The translations under genes and the position numbers were made by a program. Of a stretch of DNA of 64,000 nt, positions 33,402-46,149 are shown piece after piece. The first letter of the stretch is position 1. Each line of letters begins with the position of its first letter. This DNA comes from Zanthoxylum bungeanum (taxonomy: Eukaryota > Streptophyta > Magnoliopsida > Sapindales > Rutaceae): assembly GCA_019454045.1 (NCBI GenBank), contig SKCR01038161.1, forward strand, positions 115,389-179,388, read 5' to 3'. A model generated the notes under the pieces. It did not search any database. It had not been told where the DNA came from and worked only from the letters and a program-made list of their open reading frames with translations.

Positions 33402-34389
33402 TGACGCGGAACTCACTTGGATGTTTAAGGCCAACAAAACCCCTCGCAACGGATAGAACCCCAAGCATCGTGAATTTGATTTTGTAGGAACAAAACCCTT
33501 CCAAGATAAAAAAGAAGACCCACAAAGAACTTGTTTTTGAGAACCCTTAAGATGATTCCTAGTAGTGTTCTGCTAGCACGAAGATGCCACTAAGGTTGCC
33601 ACGCCTTAGATAATTCGATTGCATAAAATTAGGGGAATCCCTCCCTTAGCAATTTTGGACATAGCCAAGCTTTCAAATGAAGCAAATTTTCCAAAATGGG
33701 TGATTACTTTTCCATTAAGAAGATAAAAGTTTATATAGTACAAAGAAAGAAACCCTAATGGACATAAAAAGACCAAAACATCCTTAATGGCTAACTAATG
33801 GCTATTTAAAGGCTATGCCTTTAATAGCCATTTAATAATCTAGACAACATAATAAAAATGTAAACAAGGTGGCTAAAGTCATCAACAACTTTGCCAAAAA
33901 ATTCAACAAAAATAAAAACAACAAAACCACAAAAATCCAACAAAGGTGGCAAGTTTTTCAAAGCCATGTCTAAATTGCCTCCTTGATAAAAAAAAATTCC
34001 CCAAAATTCGTGGCCTTCATGTATATAGACTCAATGATGTTTTTTAAAGCCTTATAATTCTTGTCTTGGCCGAATTTTTGGTGTTTGACTTAATTCGGCT
34101 TGATTCATCAAAAGGGTACTTGACTTCCGAATTGCTGGTGCATTAATCTAGTATGACTTGGGTCAAGTGAAATAGCTTTAGACCCACTCCATAGAAGCCC
34201 TCATGTGTTGCTATTATGCCTTGGAGTTGTATGTCACACTTGACCATGGCATTCTCTGCTAGCCCTGCCATTGTGTCTCTAATCTTCTTAGCTCTTTGGC
34301 GTGTGATTGGACCTGTTTGCACTTGTAAAGGCTCTAGCATATTTCTAGTCGTGACATCTAATGTTCCTTGAGTGGCTAGATTCGTGTCA
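33402..34389 (-). repeat. CRM-1 5' LTR (element orientation), with coding tail
   Basis: 988 bp, partner of 5434-6400. On the minus strand 34389-34143 is open and encodes ATQGTLDVTT...LQVQTGPITRQRAKKIR, the same tail that in the 3' LTR continues the integrase frame. Confidence 0.92.
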
Positions 34390-34700
34390 GAAGCTGTTTG
34401 GGTTAAGAATTTTATCAAAAAGTTAGGAGTTGTCCCAAGTATCGAGAATCTGATTCGTTATACAGTGATAATAATGGAGCCATTGCGCAAGCAAAGGAAC
34501 CGAGGGCGCATCAGAAATCAAAGCATGTGGAACAAAAGTATCACATCATTCGAGAGATTGTGTCGTGAGAGGATATTGTCATCTGAAAGGTCCCGAGTGA
34601 AGATAATGTAGCAAACCCGCTTACCAAGGCCATTCCTCCCAAGTTGTTTGATAAGCATTTGGAGTCGATGGGTATGAGATACAATCGATATTGGCACTAG
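34390..34700 (+). pseudogene. copia-1 RNase H, right fragment
   Basis: Resumes at AVWVKNFIKKLGVVPSIENL, continuing the frame broken at 5433, then KHVEQKYHIIRE-like wording near 34520 and ends RYNRYWH with TAG at 34698-34700. The first five bases, GAAGC, are the right half of the CRM-1 target duplication. Confidence 0.92.
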
Positions 34701-34939
34701 AGCAAGTGGGAGAATTTGTTAGGGTTGGTGCTCGGAGTGCCAATTTCTTATGTATTTCCCTGTAAATACTTTTGCAATTTTTTTATTATGAATAAAATAA
34801 ACCATTTCTATAGTATAACATCTCTTTATATATGGTAAAGACATAAATGACCTTAGAATGATTAGTTATGATACAGTTGCAAAAGTGTCGTGACTGTCCT
34901 TGAATTGTGTCATAACAATATCATTTCTTGAACTGTTTC
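34701..34939 (+). repeat. copia-1 polypurine tract and start of 3' LTR
   Basis: AGCAAGTGGGAGAATT (34701-34716) then the LTR start TGTTAGGGTTGG at 34717. The LTR is cut after 223 bp by CRM-2. GTTTC at 34935-34939 is the expected left target duplication of CRM-2; its partner is not in the window. Confidence 0.88.
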
Positions 34940-35909
34940 TAACGCAGAACTCACTTGGAGGATTAGGCTAAGCAAACCCCTCGTAATGGACAGAACCCTA
35001 AGATTCGTGAATTTTATTTTATTGGAACAAAACCATTCCAAGGCCACAAAGAATACCCATAAAGAACTTGTCTTTGGGAATATTTAAGATGATTCATTAT
35101 AATGTTCTGCTAGCACGAAGACACCATTAAGGTTGCCACGCTTTAGATAAGTCGATTGCATGAAATAAGGGGAATCCCTCCCTTAAGCAATTTTGGACAT
35201 AGCCAAGCTTTCAAAGTTGAAGCAAATTCGAAAATGGGTGATTAATTTCATTAATGAAGACAAGTTACAATTTATAGTAAAATTAAAGAAACCATAATAG
35301 ACGTAAAATGACTAAAATATTCTTAATAGCAAACTAATGGCTACTTAAAGGCTATGCCCTTAATAGTCATTTAATAACCTATACAACTATCCAAGAATGT
35401 CAAAAGTAATAAAAACTTAATCAACAACTTTGCCAAAAAAGTCAATAAAATGAAAAATAAAAAAATCACAAAAATCCAACAAAGGTGGCAAGTTTTTCAA
35501 AGCCATGTCTAAATTGTCTCCTTGATAAAAACATACCCAAAATTCGTGGCTTTCATTTATATAGGCCAAATGATGTGTTTTGAAGCGTAATAAGTCTTGT
35601 CTTGGCCGAATTTTTGGTGTTGGTCTTAATTCGGCTTACTTGACTTCCAAATTGATGTTGCGTTAATCTGGTATGACTTGGTTCAAGTAAAATAGCTTTG
35701 GACCCACTCTATAGAAGCCCTCATATGACGCTAATATGCCCTGGAGTTGTCTGTCACACTTGACCATGGCATTATGTGCTAGTCCCGTCATTGCGTCTCT
35801 AATCTTCTTAGCTCTTTGGCATATGATTGGCCATGTTGGCACTTGCAAAGGCTCTACCATATTGCTAGTTGTGACATCTAATGTTTCTTGAGTGGCTAGA
35901 TTCATGTCA
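34940..35909 (-). repeat. CRM-2 LTR (3' in element orientation)
   Basis: 970 bp, aligned throughout with 5434-6400. The plus-strand start is TAACGCAGAAC, where CRM-1 has TGACGCAGAAC, so the terminal TG is mutated. The minus-strand frame 35905-35663 (MNLATQETLDVTT ... LQVPTWPIICQRAKKIRDAM) is the coding tail. Confidence 0.9.
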
Positions 35910-36783
35910 CTCCCTCCCTCTTAAAAAGGATTCGACCTCGAATCTGTACCTGCATAAAAAGAGTTAAGTCGGAAAAATTAAATGTAGCACACACATTATA
36001 CTCACCTTATAAATCCAGCTTGTACGCATTGTCATTAATCCGTTCCAAGACCATCCCTTCTCGGTTGTAGCTTGGATTTACATTGTTCAGTAAATATCTT
36101 CTTGCGCATAATTACCCAAACCCAATCTCCAGGCTGAAATACCACACGTTTTCTTCCCTTATTGGCATGAGAAGCATATTGCTCATTCTTCCACTGTATG
36201 TTCTCTCTTGCTTTATCATGTATGTGTTTCACCAAATCAGCTTTCTTTTTTCCATCTAACCCTGCATGCTCATCAATAGGCAATAGTAACAGATCTAATG
36301 GAGTTAGTGGCTAAAAACCATAAATAATTTCAAATGGTGAATAAGATGTAGAAGATTGAATGCTACAGTTATATGCAAATTGAATAAAAGGCAAACAATC
36401 CTACTAAGTTTTTAAGTTCTTAGTGATAATAGTACGCAATAACTGAGTCAAAGTCCTATTAAACACTTCGGTCTGCCCATCAATTTGGGGTGGCAAGAAG
36501 TAGAATACAAAAGTTTAGTTCCTAACTTACCTCATAAAACTTTCCAAAAATGACAAAGGAATTTAACATCACGATCTGAAACTATACTCCGTGGAATTCC
36601 ATGGAGCCGTACTACTTCTTTAAAGAATAAGTCAGCAATGTTAGTGGCATCATTTGTCTTATGACACGCTATAAAGTGTGCCATCTTACTGAGCCTATCA
36701 ACCACTAAAAATATGGAATCTCTACCCTGCCTAGTCCTAGGTAAGCCCAATATAAAGTCCATTAATACATCTACATGTGGCTC
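35910..36783 (-). pseudogene. CRM-2 integrase, core and C-terminus
   Basis: [20 protein letters not shown] then [20 protein letters not shown] and [14 protein letters not shown] (36762-36532) give the first two catalytic Asp. The C-terminus ANKGRKRVVFQPGDWVWV then SKLQPRRDG is at 36283-36035. The polypurine tract next to the LTR is AAGAGGGAGGGAG with an in-frame TAA just upstream, unlike CRM-1. The zone 36290-36530 is frame-broken. Confidence 0.88.
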
Positions 36784-36788
36784 ACTAG

Positions 36789-38998
36789 TGTAGGCACTGC
36801 ATTTTTTGCTTATAAGTCCCGATGATGAGTCTCGTATGGAGACACTACCTCTTTAATTGTGGAAGCCGCGGGAAACGGACGTCAGAAGGAAAGAGTCAAG
36901 AATTATCACATTGATGGATTTAATTAGCTGGATTAGCTTCGGGTTCGCTTGTTGGACCTCTGTTTCAAAACACATCCTTAGCCAAAAACCCCGCAAGACA
37001 CACACCAAGCCAACACATCACTAAACCAAACACCCAAGCCCACCAAATGGACCAAGCCCACACGCCCAAGGAAACCCTAATCCACACGCCCACTCACCTT
37101 CCAAAATACTAAAATACACATTAAACACATCCATAAATCAAGCCAAATCCCCTCCTAAATTAAAGAAATCCCATGGATCCCTTGCCTAATTAAACCAAAT
37201 CATATCCCTAACTAAAAAAGAATAAATCAAATTAAATCAAATCACTTCCCTAATTAAAAGATTTTTCCCAATCAAATACTAATTAAAAATATCTTACATT
37301 AATGCACAAATCATTTTCCTTCTCAAACAAGGATAGCCCCCATCCATTTGCCTATAAAAATAACCTTTCACCAACACATCCAAACCTAGCTCACACTCAC
37401 GTAAAATAAAGAAACAGCCTCTCACCTCTCTCCTTTCACTAGACTCGGTAATCACCCACAAGCCCTAACTACTCACGTTCAGCGCCCTCACAAGCAAACC
37501 AAAAAGGCTCTAATCACCCACGCAAACCATCACTCCACATCTGCCCCATTTATGCAAGCCACTCACATTGTCCTCACATTTGTCCCTTTCACGCCTAGCC
37601 ATTCAACTTCATGCATCAACCCTCATTAACACATCAACAACATAGCCATACACCTACGCCACCGACATTCCACCACTCACATAAGCCATCTTCAATTCAA
37701 CGCCACATAACCTTCACCTCGCGTTCATAAGCCCTCAAAATTCCTCTTCATCCACGTAAATCCCCTTCACATATAGCCCAATCCACTGCTGCAAATAGCC
37801 CTAAAAACCTCCCTGACCTTCACGCACAAACCCCATACAAAAAGCCCCCTTAACAACCGAGAAAACCCTCCACAAACTGCCTCAAATCACATCAAAAACT
37901 GCCCAGAAACTGTCATAAAACCGCATCAAAAACTGCCCAAAACAGTGACAAAAACCGCAGCCCCTAACCCTCCAAAAACCACAAAACTGTAGCCTAAATT
38001 ACCAAACACAGCAACCAGAAAATACAGTGAAAGCAACAGTGAAACGGAGTGAAAAAAACAGCCCAAACAGCGAAACAATGAGTAGAAACATTGAACCAGT
38101 AAACCGGGAGAGTTGCGGAGCATCCACCCTTCCGAAGGTCATGTAACGTGCTTTCGAGAGACGACAAAAGAGGTTAGACCTGATGGCACCTTCTTTGTTA
38201 TTATCTTTCATTTTTTTTATTTTTTTAATACTTTATTGCATGTGAGTATTATGGATTGATGCATGATGTGAATTCCGGATGAACGGAATGTGTGTTCTCT
38301 TTTGTGGTATATCGAATGGAAACCCGGATGTAAATTCCGTAGCCGAATCCGAATGGACGGTAGTGCGGTTTGCACTCGGGATACAATGCCACGTACCACT
38401 TAAGAGACACACATATTTCGTTTCATCCAACCATGTATTTGAGCATGATTAGGTTGCTAGTATGTTATTTATAATTAAAGCATGATTTAGTCTAGTATAT
38501 CGTTTATTTTTAAGCATGATTATGTTATTTTTCTATGCATCATTTAGTTCTTTAATTTCACATTAGGAATTTAGTTTATGTTTATGTTTAAGTAGTTATT
38601 TATTTGTTCTTTGTGTTCGATGATTCAACATGCTCGTTGTGTGATATCATATGTTTGCCGTTATAATGACTTATTTATTGAAGCATGTGAACTTAGTCAT
38701 AGGATTTATTTTAATGAATGCAGACTAGATTTATGTTACCTTTGAGCATACATGTTGCATAGATTCGGTTAGTTTATTGCACAAATCATATCATTATAAG
38801 TAAGGGACCATTCCGAACCCAACAGTTTGAGGTCTTCCCTTGCGAGGGGTGAGTGCGGCCTTAAATCACATTTTCCCGGTTCACACGGGTGGCGACTCCA
38901 TGTTATTTCTCCGGTTTAGTTCCCCCGCGGGCTATTCCGTACTCCCAACTAGGCCGCGAGTCTAGAACAACATGCGTTGTCATGTTCTTTGTCCTATA
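36789..38998 (+). mobile_element. Solo Ogre-type LTR in CRM-2
   Basis: 2210 bp starting TGTAGGCACTGC, flanked by ACTAG at 36784-36788 and 38999-39003, which proves a single-LTR insertion. It ends CCTATA, not the CCCACA of its relatives, so the terminal CA is mutated. It has a TATA box (CCTATAAAAATA, 37351) and the conserved U5 block (38797-38910) but neither the CGTTCGAACG repeats nor the 178-bp repeats. A solo LTR arises by recombination between the two LTRs of a full element. Confidence 0.92.
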
Positions 38999-39321
38999 AC
39001 TAGGTACAGGTAATGATGTGTACAACCCATGAGACATAACCTTAGATTTAGCCTTTTTACAAATTAAGCATTTATTACACAAACGCTCAATATCTCTTCG
39101 TATTTTAGGCCAATAGAAATGTTCGTTAAATACCGCTAAGGTCTAAGCAATGCCAAAGTGCCCCATTAAACCTCCCTCATGTGCTTCCCTAACTAACAAC
39201 TCACACATACTACAAACATGAATGCATAATCTATTGTCCCTAAACAGAAACCCATCATGTTGGTAGAATTTACTAAAGGTAGACTTTTCACATGCATCAT
39301 ATGTAATACTAAAGTCAGTAT
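38999..39321 (-). pseudogene. CRM-2 integrase, N-terminal part
   Basis: The minus strand reads HGLYTSLPVPS at 39004-39040, the zinc-finger linker to about 39120 and the region aligning with 7380-7540 of CRM-1. It stops at AAAGTCAGTAT where copia-3 starts. Confidence 0.85.
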
Positions 39322-41918
39322 TGTTGGGGTTTTCTCAAAGGCACATGCGGAAGTGCTGTTCGGGCAAAATCGTAACTTTAAAAACTTTTAAACTTAATGA
39401 ATAAATTATTCAATATCCAATATGAATAATTCATTCATATTTCACTTAAACATATTTATTCGATATCAAATAATGACATAAATAAGTTAGAAATACTACG
39501 AAATCTTTTACGAAAAATGTTTTTCCGCAAAATGGCATAAAATGGGTTTTTCTCCGAACCGACCAACCAATACACATGGGAACTGCCCAGGTCAGCCCCA
39601 ATAGTACTTAGTCAGTTCATGGGATGCCCGAACAATGACTAATTCATTGTTTGGACAGCGGACACCCGGTAAGCCCGAAACTCACCGGTAACGCTGTTTA
39701 TCACCGTTTTCGCATATTTCAACTCCGAAATAATTTTTGGCAAGTGTTCCAATGCCCAAAACATATCCAATACATTTATACAGCAAACTTTTCATCACCA
39801 AAATCAAAGAAATTCCATATCTGATTTGGTAACCAAAATTATCATTTTTCATGCTTTAAATCCAATTTTCTCAACATTAATCATATTAATACTTATATCA
39901 ACCAAAGTCACCACAAATGAAGAACTCAAGAATAATTCTAGGAGTTACAAGAGTGGTCATAACACTCTAGAATGGCAACATGTCATCAAATGACAAAATT
40001 GAACTAATATTACACTAATATTATTCAATCTAACTTCACACATGCATGTAGCCTCCAAATCCATCCTCCAAATCAAAAATCCCCAAAATATAAGAAAGGA
40101 AGAAACCCTATAACTATTCTAGATGCTCAAGAATATGAAACAAGCTTTCTAAGTTTAAGATTATTGAAGATTACCTAAAAATCTCCTAATTTCCTTAAAC
40201 TTTCTTCTTGATTTCTTCACTTTCTTCCTTGTTTCTTCAAATAAATTTTGGGAGCTTCCATGCTTGAGAGGTTCGGCCATGGCTCTCTTATTAAAGAGAA
40301 AACAAAAATTTTCAACTTAAAAATTAGGCCAAAACCGACTTTGAGGGGCATTTTAGTCATTTGGTCATTTTAATCAAATTAAATAATAATAAGCTTTAAG
40401 TTAACAAATCCAATTTGTAAACTTTAAGTTTAAAATAATCATGCCACATGTAACCAACAATAATCAAACATATTGCATAACAACTATGTAATATTGATAT
40501 TATCTAATTATCTAGATATTTAACATTTAAATACCTAAATGTTTAATTAATGTGATTGTTATTATATATGTATTTTATTTACATTAAATAACAAATACAT
40601 ATATTAATGGCATGTGTCAAAGTCTCATTTGATAATTAATTAATATGTATCAAATCAAATCTTGTATCAAATACAAATGCACATTAATTATTAATTGACC
40701 AAAATCCCCTAATGCATGTATTCGTTTAACTGGTTAAACGATTCAAATTAACTCATTTAATCCGATGAAGTATTATGAATAATCTATATTATTCATAACG
40801 TATTGTCCAAGTGCTCAACGAGTACACTTCATATTGTGGGACTCTCTAAGTTTAGGTTTATCCGTCACGGAATCCAATTTCGTGTCTATAATTCACACAC
40901 TCGTGAATTATGACGACCATAGATAATCTCGCTAAACTATGCAAGTCGAGGTCATTGCATACGTAAAATCCCTCAATCACAGGCTATCAATATTATACCG
41001 GGGATATAGATAGAAACGTCAAATCACTAAGGTATAATATAGTCAACTTTGAAAATTTACGATCTTTAAATAACACTCGGAACTCGCTTCCGAAGTATAC
41101 AATGGCCATGGATTTACTAGATCGCAAACATATTCATGATACCTATGCCATGTACACAGGACTGACGGATTCTATCTAATACTCACACGATAACATGAGC
41201 ATCAATCCACACTCAACGAACATGCGGAGGTCTGATTTAAATAGATTGGTGACGTGACTACCATCAAAGTGTGGAGGATATTTCATATATCCACAGTGGT
41301 ATCTCAAGTCGAATGACCACTATTCTACTTGACTCGATAAGATTCCTATTAACGTTGGTGTACCATCTATTAGGAAATCTGTGGTGAGTCGTTCAGTGTT
41401 TATCAAATAAACACCTACATGTCTATACGAGTCTCCCGAGACTCATGGTTCATTGGGATAAACCATCAGACCACGTCACGATATACAACATGTACTGGTC
41501 TCAGCGGATTTCACTAAATCTTGACCATGAACTTTATTTGATAATATACTTCTAGTGGTGACACTTCCCAATGTTAATTACAAACTATTTTGTAACTGCG
41601 CACTACAAAATATATTATTGGGTCTTTGTATAATATATATACATATCACTAAATTATATTTAATTTCAATCCAATCGTAATTAGATCGGATATGTATATA
41701 AAAGCAAGAGGTGCTACCATTAAGTAAGTAATATTATAGAAAAATGAATTGTTCGTATTCATGAATCAGACACAAATACGATCAGGATTGGCACTCCATG
41801 GTATCATATACACATATAAATATGTATTACATATGCATGGTCCTCAAGAGCTGACATATCACTCAAGAGGTAGGCAACAACAAGTAAGCCCGCTATAACA
41901 TATTAAGTTTGTCCAACA
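39322..41918 (-). repeat. copia-3 LTR (minus strand), 2597 bp
   Basis: Plus-strand ends TGTTGGGGTTTT...TTTGTCCAACA give the terminal repeat TGTTGG/CCAACA. The minus-strand reading resembles the copia-1 LTR (purine-rich AAGAAGAAAGTTTAAGGA region near 40200, GGAGTGCCAAT near 41790). The flanks AGTAT and AACCC do not match, so it is not a simple solo LTR; either internal sequence follows to the right or the site was rearranged. No ORF of interest. Confidence 0.7.
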
Positions 41919-42057
41919 AACCCAATCGTTTCCCTTAGCCAGCATCATTCATATATTGTATAACCTAAGTTATACATCAATATAACTGAGATGCGACATC
42001 AATATTGTGCTATAACTCTTGAGTTGTCTAAGTATTTAGGGATCAAATCCAAAATAT
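41919..42057 (-). other. Probable copia-3 internal sequence, left of copia-A
   Basis: AT-rich stretch continued at 54650 after copia-A. No domain recognised. Confidence 0.45.
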
Positions 42058-43481
42058 TGTTGGACAATTATGACCCATAGCATCACTATTTGTAAAAGAC
42101 ATTGTGGTTTTTGTACAAATAAACTATGTGACAAAGGAAATTGCCATTTTTATCATTTTGTAATTAGATTACTTGAATATATAAATGATAAAAGTCCTTA
42201 TGATTAGTTCTGGATTATAAGATATGAGACAATATCAATCCACTAAAGGTTTAATCATTAAATATCCATAGTCGTAGTGTTATCGAGACTGGACATCGAT
42301 AATGCAGAATAGACTGGTATTACACTTGTGCGCGTTATGGAAGCGTAACGACATAGTTCTCATATATTTGGGTATTGGATACTCATGCAAGTGTAATAGG
42401 AGGTTCTGTTTACCAATGGTATGGAAACAGCTTCGCTCTTGATTGACCCCTCGGAATCTCATTGGTAGTATGACTATGTGTCTATGGGAATCCGAATCAG
42501 GGTAGGTGTATTTGGTCTTAACCTGAGACTTGCATCGCTAATACTTGCGACAATCAGTACGCTTTGGTTTTGGTCGTCCAGGGCTTTAACAGGTTCTGTG
42601 TACGCCGCTTTTGGGTTTATTGAGAATCGTAGTGTATTGGGTGTGATGTCAAGATGGAAGTATCACTTCAGTCATATGGAGATGATGATCACGCATGTAT
42701 ATAGAATTGGTATATATTATATTGCAACTATCGAGATAATATGACAAGGTCATGATTATCCAATTAAACAGACTAGTTATTAGTGATCCGATATATGCTT
42801 TGTACGGGGGGTAGACACTATTCCAGTCCCAGGCCTAGCATGTGACATCTGATACTGGATCGTAATACGCAATACTTAGTATACTATGCCTGTTATAGAT
42901 TATGTATTCCTTAAAAGAATATTTCTGGAGAATTGGGTAGGCACGGTGCTTTGCTAGAAGCCAACCATGTCTTGTAAATCGGTAAGAACATGGTATCGAG
43001 TACGCACGAATTCGGATAGTCCGTTGACCAGATTTACTGCCAATATATCCAGGGATCTCATGGGTTGCTTCCCAAAGATTCACCGTTGACGTTTGACTCG
43101 AGCAGAATTAATCTGGGATTAATTATGAGAGAGAGAAAATTAATCTATGATTAATTGCGACATGAATTTATCTGGGATAAAATTTGATTAGAAGAGAGAG
43201 AACGATTAATTTGGAATTAATTGATTAAATAATATATTCGATATATTAAATGAAATTAGATTTCATAGCGGAATTAAAAATGGATTTTAATTCGGCGAAC
43301 GAATTAATTTAGAAATAATTCATGAGCGACTTTCGTAATAATTTTGCGAGGCATTATCATTTAATTAAATTTGATTTAATTAAGTCACAACGAAAAATTC
43401 GTTAAATCGAAATTAACAAACCCGAGCCCGAAGTGTGTTAAGTGAGCCCACTCGGATTTTGAATTTAAAGTGGGGCCCACC
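42058..43481 (+). repeat. copia-A 5' LTR, first part
   Basis: Starts TGTTGGACAATTATGACCC and aligns with 52752-54180. It holds a palindrome array (43106-43420), with unit ATGAAAT-tag-ATTTCAT where copia-2 has CGAAAT-tag-ATTTCG. Cut at GGGGCCCACC by LTR-B. Confidence 0.92.
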
Positions 43482-45638
43482 TGTTGGACAAAATGACCCA
43501 TAGCGTCACTATTTGCACAGATCATTGTGTTGTTGTAGCAAATTAACTATGTGACAAAGAAATTGCACTCTCATCATTTGTGATTAGATCACCATAGATA
43601 TATAAATGAAGAGAGGTCCCTATGATTAGTACCTGGACTGAGAATGATATGAGACAGTATCAGTCCCCGAAGGTTTAATCATTAAATATCCCTAGCCGTA
43701 GTATTATCGAGACTGGACATCGATAATGCGGAATAGGCTAGTATTGCACTTGTGCACGTTTGTGAGGGCACAACGGCATAGTTCTCATATATATAAGTAT
43801 TGGATACTTATGCAAGTGCGATAGGAGGTCGTGTTTCACCGACGGTACGGGAAACAGCTTCGCTCTGGATAGACCCCTCGGAATCCCATTGGTATTATGA
43901 CTATGTGTCTATGGGAGGCCGAAATCAAGGTAGGTGTGTATAGTCTTAACCTGAGACTTGCACCGCTAATACTTACGATAATCGATAAACTTTGGTCTTG
44001 GTGGTAAGGGGCTTTAACCGGTTCTGTGTACACCACTTCTGGGTTTATCAGAGAGTCGTAGAGTATTGGGTGTGATGTCAAGATGGAAGTATCACTTCAG
44101 TCATATTGGAGATGATGTCACGCAGGATACGGTATTAGTGCTCTTAAGTGCTGCGCGGCCATCGGGATATTATGACAAGGTCATGTATATCCGATTATAG
44201 AGACTAGTTACCAGACATCCGACATGTGCTTCGTACGGGGCAGACACATATCCAGCCCCAGGCCTAGCACGTGATTATCCGATACTGGGCCGATATACAC
44301 AATACTACGGTATACTACGCTTGATACAGATCTATATATTCCTGTAAGAATATTTCTGGAGAATTGGGTAGGCATGGCGCTTTGCTAGAAGCCAACCTTG
44401 TCTTGTAAATCGATATAAACGTAGTACGAGGTACTTACGTGTTCGGACAGTCTGACGATCGTATTTACTGCCAACATATCCGGAGATCTCGTGGGTCGCT
44501 TCCTGAAGATTCACCGATGATGTATAACTCGCACTTAATTAATCAGGGATTAATTAGAAGAGAGAGATAGAATTAATCTGGGATTAATTCGATGAGAGAG
44601 AAAATTAATCTGGGATTTTTGCGGAGATATTTTATCTGGGATAAAATTTAATTAAAGAGAGAGAACGATTAATTTGGAATTAATCGATAAAATAATATAT
44701 TTGATATATTATTAGAAATGGATTTCGACGCGAAATTAAAATTAGATTTAATTCGGGCGAACGAATTAATTTAGAATTAATTCGTTAGCGACGTGAATAG
44801 TGATTTCGCTAGGCGTAATCATTTAATTGCGACGCGACGAAAATTCGTTAATTTGGAATTAGCGAACCCGAGCCCGAGAGTGATTGCGAGCGCGTTCGTA
44901 TTTCGAATTCGAGTGCGGCACGCAAGTCATATCAAGCGTCAAATCAATAGTCACGTCAATTGTCAAATCAATTGTCACTTTGAGTGATGTGGCTTGACAA
45001 CATGTCACTTTATTAAAGTGATGTGATGTGACTTAAAGAAAAAGTAGAAGTGATGGGTGAAAAGTTGATTGAAAGCTTTTTACCTTTTGGCTTTAGACTT
45101 TTGGTATTTTAAAATTGAAAAAGTTGTATATGGTTTATTTTATTTTTGGAAAAATATAAAAAACCAAAATTACTTTTTCTTTTTGGACTCTCTCTCTCCT
45201 TTTACGTTTTTCTCTCCATCTCTTTTCCTCTCTTTCTCTTCTTCCTCTCCTTCACGGTTTGGAACCGTTTCATCTTCTCAAAATTTTCTGGTTTGCCGAA
45301 TTTAAAGGGAAGCAAGGAAGATGAAGAGTGCTAGCACACCATGAGTGATACATAGGTGATAGGGAAGTGATTCTTTGAGCATGGAAGCTTGAAGCTTGGA
45401 GCTTCAATGGTGCTCATCAATGGCCGAACATGGAGGAAGCCGAACCAGCCCCAACCGTGCGTCCACAGCAGTTCACAGGACCCAAGCCGAGCAACATGCA
45501 GTGCGAAAATGGCTCTTGTTCTTCATTCATCAAAACCGAAATTCAATGTGAGTTTATTCCGCACCTCCTTTGATGTGTTCATATGCGTTTTTTGTGCATG
45601 ATTTGTGTTCCTTGGGACCTTGATTTTGAACTCTTTCA
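43482..45638 (+). mobile_element. LTR-B: solo Angela-like LTR inside the copia-A LTR
   Basis: 2157 bp TGTTGGACAAAATG...TTTCA with CCACC duplicated at 43477-43481 and 45639-45643. Close to the copia-2 LTR in its first 1 kb (TAGCGTCACTATTTGCACAG). Palindrome array 44537-44866, including AATTAATC-agg-GATTAATT and eleven-base arms around tag at 44761-44785. The part 45000-45300 is diverged and pyrimidine-rich. Confidence 0.92.
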
Positions 45639-45643
45639 CCACC

Positions 45644-46149
45644 TAGTTACATCACTAGTCAACTTTATCACTTTAGGTTGATAGAAGTTGGTAGTTGTTG
45701 TTTGCTTGTAAATTACACAAGCTTATTTTAATTGATGCGTGATTGACCTTTACTAACTTTTGGAGATTTGGTATATGGTATATTGATTTTGGAAAATCAA
45801 AAACAAGTAACACAACTACTATCTCCCTCTCATTTTGGTGAAGGCCGAATACTCTCCCCCTCTTCATCTCTCTATTGGCGTGAACCTAGGGTTCATGTGT
45901 TCTTGATTTTGTTCAAAATCTTTTTTGCTAGCACAACATGAGTTAACAAATGTGATAGGGAAACCATTCCTTTGAGTTTGGAATTCAAAGTTTAAAGCTT
46001 GGAGCTCAACATTCATACAAAAGAGGCAAATTTTTGAAATCTCTACATCCTACTTAGCATATCAAAGTAAGTGTTTTTCCGCAAACTTTTTTGATTATTC
46101 ACACAATTTTATACTTAATAGATCCTTGGCATGTTCTAGGAACCCAATT
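45644..46149 (+). repeat. copia-A 5' LTR, second part
   Basis: Resumes TAGTTACATCACTAGTCAAC, aligned with 54150-54649. It ends CCCAATT, where the 3' LTR has CCAACA, so the 3' terminus is mutated, and no clear primer site follows (ACTATGGGCC in its place). Confidence 0.82.

Larger units (their letters stand above)
5434..34389 (-). mobile_element. CRM-1: Ty3/gypsy chromovirus, CRM-like, nested host of two other elements
   Basis: Minus-strand element bounded by LTRs at 5434-6400 and 33402-34389, both TG...CA, with a 5-bp duplication. In element orientation: LTR, primer site, (no gag), protease, RT, RNase H, integrase, polypurine tract, LTR, which is gypsy order. Integrase wording [18 protein letters not shown] and a C-terminus reading through the polypurine tract into the LTR fit the plant centromeric chromovirus (CRM) clade; this lineage call is from recalled family features. 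It is interrupted by Ogre-1 (7719-21372) and copia-2 (23304-33232). Without those inserts it would be about 5.4 kb. Confidence 0.85.
34940..39321 (-). mobile_element. CRM-2: second CRM-like chromovirus, partial
   Basis: Minus strand, same family as CRM-1: LTR 34940-35909, polypurine tract, integrase C-terminus and core, a solo LTR insertion at 36789-38998, then the integrase N-terminal region to 39321, where copia-3 begins. RT, protease, gag and the second LTR are not found in the window. Confidence 0.88.

Noticed and set aside
41807..41918. Alternative end of the copia-3 LTR at 41806 (GGTATCA)
   Set aside because: The end at 41918 gives the TGTTGG/CCAACA terminal repeat expected of copia LTRs; 41806 gives only TG/CA.
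45069..45334. Ser/Phe-rich ORFs
   Set aside because: Pyrimidine-rich part of solo LTR-B; no start context or domain.
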